Shown piece by piece: positions 54,689 through 64,000 of a stretch of DNA of 64,000 bases. The stretch lies in assembly GCA_963971575.1 (NCBI GenBank), contig OZ020620.1, positions 42,074,924 to 42,138,923 of the forward strand, read 5' to 3'. The first letter of the stretch is position 1; each line of letters starts with the position of its first letter. The notes below the pieces were generated by a model. That model did not search any database. It was not told the DNA's origin and worked only from the letters and a program-made list of their open reading frames with translations. The stretch comes from Liopterus haemorrhoidalis (lineage: Eukaryota > Arthropoda > Insecta > Coleoptera > Dytiscidae). The translations under genes were made by a program, and so were the position numbers.

Positions 54689-54960
54689 TTTTTTGTAATT
54701 GAGCTACTAGCCAAACATGCAGCATAACATTTTTTCAAATTCAAAAAAAAAAAATTTTTATATTACTTGTGAATTATAGTAGAAAATAAATTTCTAATAC
54801 AAATAAAAGCATTTAAAAATTTATCACTCGGAACTGAACCGAAAAAAAACGTTATTTTTGCCGGAACGAAAACCGGAACCGAACTAATATATAATTTTTT
54901 AATTGAACCGGAACGAAAACCGAAACGAAAAAAATAACGGTTCGAATCCCTGCAAAAAAT

Positions 54961-55578
54961 TGTAAGAAATTCTATATTATTCTATTCAAAATAAGTGCGG
55001 CACTTTGCTATGACTCTGGAGCCGCCGGTTTTCTACCTCTGTTTTAAAGATATATCGGCGTGAATACTATGTTCTTTTTAATACTCAATATTTATTTTCA
55101 AACTAATTTAATTTCTTTGGCGCAGACGCTTACTCCGGCGCCACAAAGGCGTCGGTTTGCGATCAATATAGATGTTTTTGAAAAATAGCTTTAAAAATTT
55201 AATGTAGTTTATTAATATATGAAAACTCTTAATATATAGCTTGGCAGACAATAAACCTTTTTCAAAATATTGTTCATTTTGATGAGTTCAGAGTAAAATA
55301 TATATATATATATATATATATACATTCTTTCCTTTGTTGTCTGCTATCAATTACTAGATATCTACAAAATTCTGCAATGTGTGAAAATTAACAAATCACA
55401 TTAATATTTTAAATTAATCTCGACTCTGTCACAAAATTCTTACCGGGGAGAACGAATATTAACTATACTAACGCGTCGATTGCGGCAATACTCGTTGATT
55501 TTTTGCGGGCTTGTAAATGATATCTATATTTTTTAATAAAAGGTTCGGTATTTTAAATGTATACCGAGGCTATAAGGT
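54961..55578. other. Intergenic, minor repeats
   Basis: AT microsatellite 55301-55321; 55355-55420 is a diverged right terminus of the tRNA-carrying family. No gene. Confidence 0.45.
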
Positions 55579-57133
55579 CACTGTGCAAGTAGTCAGCCTG
55601 TTCCAGTAGTCGGCCTTTTTAAAATTAAAACTTAAATAATAGTTTAATATCCCAACTAAATATTTAAAATTTTATATGCCAGTATTCAGCCGTCTTTCTT
55701 TTTTTGGATTACTTTCAATCAATAAGAATAGATGTCTCTCAACATTAAATATAAATAAAAGAAGTCAATCTCAACAACATGTCTGAACATATACTCTGTG
55801 TTGAGTCCAGTTATGGTTAGTGAGGCGGTGTATGATTCGAATATTGTACGAGGTAATTATTGTATGTTTTACTATAAATTTATTTAGGACAAATATTTAG
55901 AACATTAATTATTATAATAAAAAAGTTTTTCAACATAGATGTCTTCGATTTATTAAATACTTAATGAGGCTGACCACTGGCGAACAATTTTTGGAAAATT
56001 CTAGTAGTCAGCCTACGCGGCTGACAACTGGGGTTTTAGAAACTGGAATATTTTATTTCTCTCTTATATTCAGGAAAATAATATTTCTGTTTTGCTCGGA
56101 TAAATTTATTTCTTTTTCTATCATTAATTTAAAAACCAGAAGTCAGCCTGTCTTTTTAGGACCTGGCTGACTATTGAACATTGAATACCAGCAGTCGGCC
56201 ACCAATTGTTTTTACATTAGTTTTGAATAGGAATAGTAGAATTTTCTTCTTTCTCGTTCCATTTATACCATTTTCCGCCGATATTAATTGTTTTGTATCC
56301 TACGGCCATGTGGTTACCTTTTTCTCTTTCTACTTTCGCCACATTCCTCAGTTTTCCATGAATCGTCCTTTCTCTTGAGATAAAGTCATGATCTATGTAT
56401 CTTTTTTTTCCTTTAATTTGTTTTTACTTGCCAGGATCTTTTGCTTTTCTTCCCAATTTTGCATCGTCACACTGTTAAATCAGTCTAAGTTTTCGTAATT
56501 ATTTTATTAGCTTCTTTGATGTCAACATCCACTCCGAGCTGTTTTTATGAATTCCTTCATGTCCAGGTTATTTCTTCCTAAATTTCCTTTTATAATGATA
56601 TTATTTTTCCTGCTTCTTTTTTCTGGTTCTTCCTCTTTATTTTCCAGTTTTTCGATTCTCTGTATTATACTTTCTTTTTCTATTTTCCACACTTCTTCTT
56701 TCTTTTTAAGTTCTCTTATCTCTTCTTTTAGTTCATTAATTGTCTTTCTGATTTTTGATGTATATATATATATATATATAACCATATTACAGATGAAATT
56801 CTTTAAAGTGTTTATTCTGTGATTAATTTATGTACCTAATTCAATGTAAGTAGTAACAAGGCTGACTACCAGCACCTATGCGGCTGACTACCAGCACCTA
56901 TGCGGCTGACTATTAAACATTAAAGGCTGACTACTAGTAATTTTGATAAATTTTTACATTTTATTTTTTATTAATTACACAATTATGCATTTTTGTAAAA
57001 TAAAAAATGAACAATAAACTTAAACATTTAAATAATTAAATATGTGTTTTTTAATTTTTAATTAGTACAAGTACGGTAATTGCGACCTGTTGAAAATCAT
57101 GATGTCCTTAAATGGCTGACCACTAGCACAATA
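55579..57133. mobile_element. Putative DNA transposon with GGCTGACTA subterminal repeats
   Basis: At least a dozen copies of TAGTCAGCC/GGCTGACTA-like words, mostly one orientation at the left (55590-55690) and the other at the right (56860-57125). End text CACTGTGCAAGTAGTCAGCC is inverted-similar to GGCTGACCACTAGCACAATA. Two GGCTGACTACCAGCACCTAT units are in tandem (56863-56910). Boundaries are tentative. Confidence 0.5.
56522..56785 (-). pseudogene. LINE ORF1-like coiled-coil fragment
   Basis: The frame reads INELKEEIRELKKKEEVWKI, IIQRIEKLENKEEEPEKRSR, KNNIIIKGNL. It resembles the coiled coil plus RRM entry (RxNNIIIKG) of insect non-LTR ORF1 proteins. Short, no continuation; AT microsatellite at its start (56760-56780). 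Confidence 0.55.
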
Positions 57134-57151
57134 ACCCTACTAAACGTTTAA

Positions 57152-58200
57152 CCCATTAATTAAGCCCCAAGCTATTAAGAAAAAATATTTTTCGCAAAAC
57201 TTGTAATGCAAATTAATTAAAATACATCAACATAGACAGTTATTGTATATTGAAAAAATATATATGCTTAATTCCACAGGAATATAAAGACGCGTATACG
57301 CACCCTTGGCTAATAACAATATCAAATATAAGTAAACATGTAATAAGCAAATTCTTTTATTTATGAATGAAATATGAACTTATTTGGAATGAAACATTTC
57401 AAAACACTTGGGGCACAGATGTGCTTTACATTTTACACACAAATAAATGGAGTTGGCATCGCTCTTACACAAACTGCATTTTTTTTTTTTACATTCGTTT
57501 TATGCCTCTTATCGGATGACTAATATTATCAAATCTGATAAACTATTTTTTGAAGGACGCCCATAGTTTGAATTTGTTGCTTTTCTATCAGTATCTGCAT
57601 TACTCTGATACTTCAAAAGAGCAACTGCTAGTCGTGACCAATTAAGAAATTTTACTATCATTTAACAACTGTACAATTAATTTTTATTTTCACTATACTT
57701 ATTCTGTAAATACATATACTGAACTATGAAAGAACACACAGTAGAAATGAACAATAGGTTAAATGGCTAAGACAAGATGAGACTTGTCGATGTTGAATCA
57801 CGCCTATACATTTCACTGATTTGGCCAAATGTGCGTATACGCACCCCATAAATTTGAATAATGTACACAGCAACATGACATTGATAAAATTTATATTTTT
57901 TCAAAATAGGATAATTCATAACAATGTTCTCATACGATGACTATATATATATTTTTTATATTACCAACAAGTGTAGAAAATGCCCGCTTTTATAAATCAG
58001 TAAAATCTTCAAAAATTGACCAATTTTAAAATATTTAAAAAAATATACTCTTTAAATAAACTGTGAAATAAAATATTCACGAAGCTATTGTATATTAGTA
58101 ATGCTTGTAAAATAATTATGCAATAAAAATAAAAGAATTGCTTTCCTTAAAAACATAATTTCTAAAAGGTTGCATATACGAACCTTTGGCTATTAAAGGG
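57152..58200 (-). mobile_element. piggyBac derivative (1049 bp)
   Basis: TTAA at 57148-57151 and 58201-58204, ends CCCATTAAT / ATTAAAGGG. Palindrome GTGCGTATACGCAC-like sites near 57295 and 57833. It keeps only the transposase C-terminus. The TTAA target lies inside a GGCGGAAC-family MITE, whose remainder is 57137-57147 and 58205-58340. Confidence 0.83.
57380..57484 (-). pseudogene. piggyBac Cys-rich C-terminus
   Basis: Minus frame KKCSLCKSDANSIYLCVKC, KAHLCPKCFEMFHSK, stop. C-x2-C ... C-x2-C ... C-x2-C ... H matches the family's zinc-binding tail; related in layout, not sequence, to the 16.4-kb one. Confidence 0.78.
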
Positions 58201-58354
58201 TTAAGCGGAACTAACTGGAAATTTCATATTGCTAAGTTGTCAAGAGCTCTTTTTTAAAGGTTTGAAGAAGGCTTTTGCCAAACAAAAATCTCACTCAATA
58301 AAAAGTAAAAGTAACTAAAATTCAAAATCTAGTTCCGTAATTTTTTATATATTT

Positions 58355-58690
58355 TTTATTGTAACACGATTTTTGCAAAAAATTTGCTAAACAAAGTCTA
58401 TAACTATAACCCAGAGGGGGTTAATCTACAAACTTGAAAAAATTTGAGCAGTGCACAGTTATGCAAATCGGAACAGTACAACAGGAAATTTGATATACAT
58501 AAGTATTTTCAAAATTTTGAATTTTTTTGCAACACCGTGCTCACAATATTTATTTGACTGATTGGAGAACTTAGTAGCCTGAGTCTTGATGCGAGAACAT
58601 CTCAAGTTATAAATCTTTCGACGGAAGCACGTAAATACCTTCAAAAACCTGAAATGTGTGAAATTTCAAACTGCACATCAATTCATTTTT
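58355..58690 (+). repeat. tRNA-carrying repeat family, copy 5 (diverged)
   Basis: Left arm landmarks TAACCCAGAGGGGGTTAAT and GTACAACAGGAAATTTGAT, then a tRNA-like module, then directly the right terminus ACCTTCAAAAACCTGAAATG. The long right arm is missing. Confidence 0.6.
58568..58628 (+). other. tRNA-like module of copy 5
   Basis: TAGTAGCCTGAGTCTTGATG is A-box-like, and TTTCGACGGAAG is a poor B-box. The weakest of the five modules; called mainly by position. Confidence 0.35.
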
Positions 58691-58803
58691 TATATGAATT
58701 TATAAATGGATATATTTTTAATTCAAAATTGTATCTGCAATATGCAGATCGTTCCCAGTTCGCTACAATATTCTTAATTAAAATAGACTATATAGATGGC
58801 CTA

Positions 58804-59209
58804 CAGTTTGTTCCAAATGGTTAAGCGGAACTAGATTTTGCAATCTAGTTACTTTCATCGTTTAAATCGTGCCTTTCGGCCGTTTTGTTTAAGCTTTGTA
58901 AATCATACTTACAATAAACATTTTTTGGTTAAGGTTAATATCATTTTAAAATGTCATTTTCTTTATATTTTGATTTTTTGTGTCATTCTTAATACAAATT
59001 TCCCATTTATTTATTTTTTTGTCATTAAAATATCTAAAAAAATATTTAATTTTGACATATGTCATTCGTTTCCATGGTTTCATTGTTAGAATTTTAAATT
59101 TTGACATCCCAACGTGAAAAATGAAATAACCCAAGCAAGGTCCCTTCTCGTGACAACCTAAAAGAACTAAATTCCCATTTAGTTCCGCTTAACCGTTTGG
59201 AACAGACTG
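58804..59209 (+). mobile_element. GGCGGAAC-family MITE (406 bp)
   Basis: Ends CAGTTTGTTCCAAATGGTTA / AACCGTTTGGAACAGACTG, TA on both sides. The internal frame [20 protein letters not shown] is shared by other copies only because they are the same repeat. Confidence 0.88.
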
Positions 59210-59299
59210 TAAGTATGTATATGAATTAGTCAATAATTTTTGTGGGTTTTATAGGGTAAAATAATGAATAAATAAATATTGAAATGTTTTTTAAAATAC

Positions 59300-61834
59300 C
59301 TGATTTATTTATTTAAATCGAATAGCATACAACATAGTTGTAATTTAAAACTTACAATAAATTCTAAACTTAAATTTTAACATGCTAGTCATTTGTCAAA
59401 TGGAAAGTATATATACGGATAAAAACATGTTGAAATTCCATAATTTAGAAAACGTTACTTATAAAAAATCGTAAAAAATATTTTGTTAAAAAAATACAAA
59501 AATCTACAATCGGTACATATATTTTAAGCTATATCATAATTTGTGATGCAATGTTACGTGGAATGAATACTCGTACAATGAAAGATTGAATAAAATGCTT
59601 CTAAGGATACAATGAGATAGTGCACTAATACTTGTTAAGTGTTTATGAAATTAACGATCAAGTCTAATCGTAACGCACAAATAACACAACGGAAAGAAAC
59701 AAAATTAAAATAGATTACGTTAAAACAACTCAAAACTCAAAATAAAATTAAATGTAAAATAAAACTTTACGAAACCAAACTAAATCGAATAATAGATTAA
59801 AATATTAACAAATTTTTTTAATCGTAATATTTTTTCCGTTGTTTTAATTTGAGCGTTACAATTAATTTAAACATAATTTCATACGCACACATATACATCA
59901 GCTTATTTTACAAAATTCCTAGCTAAAATTTATTTGAATTTACACAAATAAACTTTTAATTAAGCATATAATGTTTATGAATAAAAAGTCCTTTATATGA
60001 TTTTTTTTTTGTCAGTAAAATAAAACGGCATAAATAATATTTTGAAGGATGACACACCATATATGTATATATAAATTTATATGCAATTATATAGCGACTT
60101 TAAAAAAATATAACAAACGGTTTATAAAACAATTTTTATAGTGCACTATTCACGTGACCGGTTAAAGTAACAATAACCGGTTATTGATATATTTTTATTA
60201 AAAAAAAGCTTGGTCGCAGCGACCAGTTGATGGTTGCGACAACTAACCGTTTAGTTATTATAAAAAAATTTAAACTTCCCCCGCAGTAGTGTTAACAGTC
60301 AGGTGACTTGTAATTGCAAAAGATTGTTCCTAAAAACGTAATTGTTCATAAGAACATACTTGGCCGCAGCGACCAGTTGGTTGTTGTGACAACTAACCGT
60401 TTAATTATGTCTTTATAAACCTCTTGCGCAATGGTGTAAACGGTTATGTGACTTGAAATTACAAGATTGTTCATAAGAATGTACTTGGCCGCAGCGACCA
60501 GTTGGTTGTTGCGACAATTAATTAGTTATTATATGTCTTAAACCTCTAGCGCAATTGTGTGAACAGTCGCGTGACTTGTAATTACAAAAAATTGGTCATA
60601 AGAACGTACTTGGCAGCGGCGACCAATTGGTTGTTGCGACAACTAATTAGTTATTATATGTCTTAAACCTCTAGCGCAATTGTGTGAACAGTCGCGTGAC
60701 TTGTGATTACAAAAAATTAATCATAAGAACGTACTTGGCAGCAGCGACCAGTTGGTCGTTGCGACAACTAACAGTTAGGTTGCTATATGATTTTTGTATA
60801 TCTAGCGTAATAGTGTGAACAGTAATGTGACTTGTAATTATAAGATTGTTCATGAAAACGTACTTGGCCGCAGCGACCAGTTGGTTGTTGCAACAACTAA
60901 CCGTTTGGTTATTATTTGTTATTTAAACCTCTAGCGCAATAGTATGAACAGTCACGAGACTTTTGATTACGAAATTTTGTTCATAAGAACGTACTTGGTC
61001 GCAGCGACCAGTTGGTCGTTGCGACAACTAACCATTTGGTTATTATGTATTTTTAAACCTCTAGCGCATTGGTGTGAACAGTCACGTGACTTGTAATTAC
61101 AAAAGATTGTTCACAACACACTTGGCCACAGCGACCAATTGGCTGTGGTGAGAATGACCGTTTAATTACTCTTATTTTATATGATTAATCTCAAATTATA
61201 TATCCAGTTAGACACCTTCCGTACTAGTACTGATTATTGAGCATTTTCGTACAGAAAAACGCGTTAGTCGTAGCTACCAGTTGGTTGCAGCGACGCCCAA
61301 AACCGACTGGTTTGTATTCTTTTAAACTTCTAAAACGAAATGACCGATCGAATCGGACTCGCAGAGTCCTAAAAACTCGAGTTTCCAGAAACCCTACTAC
61401 TGATGTACCATTATTCTTTTGGAAAACAGTTAATTGGCCGCAGCTACCACTACTCCATCTACAGAACCATTGTTTATCGCAACACCTATGATCGTTTATT
61501 TAATATGTGTATTATTTCTAATTCTGTTTCTTTAGAGTATTTTTTTGTTACGTTAAATTTATTTTTGTGGTTTCGAAATATAAAATAAGTGTTATAAACT
61601 GTTGGTTTATTTCTTGAGAGTCCTATATAATTGCAAGTTACGTTACATTTCTTAAGAACTAAAGTTTTGTTGCACATAAGTTTAATTAATAAAATAAATT
61701 CTAGTCTTTGCTATGGTATTGCCATTAAAAAGGTAAATGTTTGAGGGGTAATAATTGGGGTGGGGGTAAATGTAGAGGGAGAGAATGGACATAAATACCA
61801 CGGCAGTGGAGAATATCGAATAATATCAATGCGT
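59300..61834 (-). other. Presumed long 3' UTR of fax
   Basis: From the fax stop (61835) to an AATAAA on the minus strand (about 59302-59310) there is no recognisable transposon, in contrast to everything around it, suggesting retained transcribed sequence. Includes the ~125-bp tandem array. 61237-61491 is open but not protein-like. Inference. Confidence 0.45.
60200..61180. repeat. ~125-bp tandem repeats with hairpin cores
   Basis: The CTTGG.CGCAGCGACCAGTT core begins near 60210, 60359, 60484, 60608, 60734, 60863, 60996 and 61121 (period 124-149). Each unit has GGTCGC-A-GCGACC and GTTGTTGCGACAAC inverted repeats, and GTGACTTGTAATTAC. Diverged cores continue to 61450. Confidence 0.88.
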
Positions 61835-61897
61835 TCATTTCTCCTTCTCTTTGTTTTCTTCAGTATCTTTTTCTACCTCTTTTTCTTTCTCATCAGC
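61835..61897 (-). CDS. fax terminal coding exon
   Basis: Acceptor TTTTTTCACAG; encodes ADEKEKEVEKDTEENKEKEK and TGA (61837-61835). Continues the Lys/Glu tail in frame; a mariner of 1.36 kb fills the intron. Confidence 0.85.
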   Translation of the reverse strand, partial: ADEKEKEVEKDTEENKEKEK

Positions 61898-63743
61898 CTG
61901 TGAAAAAAAAAACAAAAATGTGTAAGTTTGAGAACCACTGTACTCAGGGCTGGACTGGCCCGAAGGGATGCGAGGGTTACCTTTTATGTTTTTACAAACG
62001 ACCACTAGATGGCAATATTGAAATGTGTCATTACTATAATCGTAAAATTTGATATTTGTTATTGTGAAATCAGTGGCAGCTTATAAATTGACCGGGTAAT
62101 ATGTTGACAGTGAGCGTTAAAAAAAAAACAAGTTTGTGAAAAAATATATTTTACTCGTGAAGGTTTTCATTGGATGATTTTTGACGATTTTAACAACGCA
62201 TAGATTCGCTTCGTTCAACTTTTAATAATGAAGCACCATCAGAAAAATGTGAAAAAATGGATATTACTCGTAAAGGATTTCGTTTGATGACATTTTACAA
62301 TTTTAGTAAAGACCTAACTCAACAACAATGCATAGATTCGCTTCGTTCAACTTTTAGTAATGAAGCACCATCAGAAAAGACTGTTTACAATTGGTTTGCA
62401 GAATTTCGCCGTGGTCGTGCGTTCGTCAGTGATGAATCTCGTGAAGGTCGACCAAAATTGGTTGTGATTCAAAAAAACATCGATGCTGAACGTAAAATGA
62501 TTGAAGAAGATCGGCATGTGACTTACCGTTAGATAGAGGCATCCTTTGGCATATCGCAGACTGCAATACATTTGATTTTGCATGAACATTTAGCTGTGAA
62601 AAAATATTCCCGATGGATTCCGCATAATTTGACCGAAGCTCAAAAAAAGACTCGTGTAGATTGGTGTAAGGAAATGCTAAAAAAATTCAACCTACGCACT
62701 GCAAAATCCGTATACATCGTTACAGGTGACGAAACTTGGATTTATTCATATGAACCGGAAACTAAGCAACAATCCACTGTTTGGGTCTTCCAAGATGAAT
62801 CGAAACCCACAAAAGTTGTTCGTTCACGAAGTACTTCCAAAATGATCGATAGTTTCTTCGGTTGTACTGGACATGTCCCAACAATTCCTTTAGAGGATCG
62901 GAGAACAGTTAATGCTGAATGGTATACAATAATTTGTTTGCCAGAAGTCATCGACAAAATCAGGAAAAACAACCAAAAACGTCAATGCAAGCACCCACAT
63001 AGCGCATCAAACAATTGATTATTTGAAGGAAAAAACATCGAATTAATGTCTCATTGCCCGTATTTACTCGATTTATCCCCTAACGACTTTTTTTGTTCCC
63101 CAATGTCAAACAAAAAATGCGTGGACAGCGATTTTCAAGAAACTCAAGAAACTGTTGAAGCCTTCGAAAACCATGAGATACCAACTGGAGTGGAAAAAAT
63201 GTTTCGAGAATTGGTTTGAACGCATGCAAAAGTGAATAAATCTTAAAGGCGAATATTTTTAAAAGCAATAAAACAGTTTGTTCAAAAAAAAAAAAATGAT
63301 TCTTAGTTTTTTAAAAACTTAAAAGGTAGCCCTAGTATATATGTATATGACAAAATAGAATAAAAATATTTTGAGGCAATATTTGTTAAAAATATTTCCA
63401 AAAAAATATTAACCCATGCCTTATATTTTAGATGTCAGCCATTTTATTATTATACCTTTTCTTTTTCGATTTCCTTATCACCATCTCCCTCTTTTTCTTT
63501 GTCATCCTTCTCGTCCTTTGTTCCTTCCTTGGTCTTCTCTTCTGGTGGTGGTTTGGGCAGGTGGGAGTTGAGGTCTAGTGTGGTACAGATGTCCTCCCAG
63601 TCTGGGAAGCAACGTTCCTTCATGCGGTTCACATGACCTACGAGGTTCGCGCATTGTTCTGTCATGTAATCACGCAGAGGGTAGCTGATTTCCTTCTCAA
63701 TGAAGTAGATCTGGGCTAAGTTGGCGAATGCTACTACATCCAA
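61835..63743 (-). CDS. failed axon connections (fax), last two coding exons
   Basis: Exons 63743-63456 (96 codons) and 61897-61835 (20 codons plus stop) join in phase 0. The protein reads LDVVAFANLAQIYFIEKEI, YMTEQCANLVGHVNRMKERC, FPDWEDICTTLDLNSHLPKP, then a Lys/Glu-rich tail. This is the C-terminal GST-like domain and charged tail of fax/FAXC. In flies fax is a neuronal protein that interacts genetically with Abl in axon guidance. Upstream exons lie beyond the right edge. Confidence 0.87.
61973..63333 (+). mobile_element. Mariner transposon copy 2, full-length but dead
   Basis: Ends AGGGTTACCTTTTATG and AACTTAAAAGGTAGCCCT. The first ~110 bp of the coding start are duplicated (about 62140-62250 and 62253-62360). 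Preceded by a hAT-like fragment (CAGGGCTGGACTGGCCCG at 61945). In the last fax intron. Confidence 0.87.
62257..63018 (+). pseudogene. Mariner transposase, copy 2
   Basis: MDITRKGFRLMTFYNFSKDL, FRRGRAFVSDESREGRPK, TAG at 62530-62532, HLILHEHLAVKKYSRWIPHN, TGDETWIYSYEPE, then KNNQKRQCKHPHSASNN. A short deletion removed the HDNA motif with the second catalytic Asp. The remainder (SPNDFFLFP-like) is out of frame after 63018. Confidence 0.87.
63456..63743 (-). CDS. fax penultimate coding exon
   Basis: Acceptor TTTTTCAG before 63743, donor AAAAG|GTATAA. Helical GST-C-like segment plus acidic/basic tail (EEKTKEGTKDEKDDKEKEGD). Confidence 0.9.
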
Positions 63744-63889
63744 CTGAAAAATAAATAAATTAATTAATAAGTAATAATAAATAATGTGTAACTAACTCAA
63801 AATTGCTAAAAACACCAGATATTCGAAGCAGTGATAAACACAAATAATTTAAAATAATAATAATATAAATAATAATAAATTTAAAAAAA

Positions 63890-64000
63890 AAATCAGCTGT
63901 GGCCACCATAGGACCGACCACCATCACAAAGTACTTATATAAAATACATTCTAACAGCAGAATAGTTATTATTGTAAAAGACAATAACGCATTGTATTAC
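63890..64000 (-). repeat. GGCCACAGCTG dispersed repeat, copy 4 (cut by window edge)
   Basis: AATCAGCTGTGGCCACCATA, then GACCGACCACCATCACAAAG, matches the end of the copies at 7.5, 34.9 and 39.1 kb. In a fax intron. Confidence 0.7.

Larger units (their letters stand above)
51899..54952. mobile_element. Composite hAT-like element, 3.05 kb
   Basis: CAGGGCTTCGAACCG at 51899 and CGGTTCGAATCCCTG ending 54952, flanked by identical CAAAAAAT (51891-51898, 54953-54960). A complete 504-bp module (51899-52402) sits at the left, and a truncated module (about 54770-54952) repeating 52210-52402 at the right. Between them are a ~150-bp satellite array and a tRNA-like sequence. No transposase. Confidence 0.82.

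Noticed and set aside
58838..59089. Open frame beginning [20 protein letters not shown], also seen at about 7.1-7.35 kb and 25.9-26.1 kb
   Set aside because: Recurs only because it is part of the GGCGGAAC MITE; it starts inside the terminal repeat and is not constrained.
61237..61491. 84-codon open frame near the fax stop
   Set aside because: Overlaps diverged hairpin repeats and runs opposite to fax; no protein-like features.

Overview
The window looks like AT-rich insect nuclear DNA. It has spliced genes with GT-AG introns, no operons, and very dense DNA transposons (mariner/Tc1, hAT, piggyBac, pogo and MITEs), many nested in one another. The order cannot be fixed from sequence alone.

Three conserved host genes can be supported. 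(1) On the minus strand, about 20.12 kb down to 3.69 kb and continuing past the left edge, lies a wallenda/DLK-type MAP3K (MAP3K12/13). Seven coding exons join in perfect phase (645 codons): N-terminus with a GCLRP motif, the full kinase domain, the leucine-zipper/coiled-coil and a Ser-rich tail. (2) On the plus strand, 35.785-46.675 kb, lies a complete five-exon dimethylarginine dimethylaminohydrolase (DDAH) gene encoding 269 aa, with a TATA/Inr promoter and a possible in-frame alternative donor in exon 3. (3) On the minus strand at the right edge are the last two coding exons of failed axon connections (fax), followed by a long presumed 3' UTR with about eight ~125-bp tandem units full of small hairpins. 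A weak candidate exon of an unknown plus-strand gene lies at 1.53 kb.

Nearly everything else is mobile DNA. Eight hAT-type elements have two ends and 8-bp target duplications, six exact and two 7 of 8. Three piggyBac-type elements are flanked by TTAA; two keep only the Cys-rich C-terminal domain. There is a Tc1 element one base away from an intact DD34E transposase, three copies of one mariner family, a mauritiana-like mariner, a DUF4817-like mariner derivative with an in-frame deletion, pogo/Tigger fragments, paired MITEs, and short elements encoding a THAP domain with the same stop codon in both copies.

The most unusual items are: a ~1-kb repeat family whose five copies each carry a different tRNA-like pol III module at the same internal position; a 3-kb composite hAT element carrying a ~150-bp satellite array and another tRNA-like sequence; a putative transposon with about a dozen GGCTGACTA-type subterminal repeats; and three perfect hairpins in a row inside a MAP3K intron. 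The three host genes show no functional linkage; they are neighbours whose introns and flanks have been filled by transposons.
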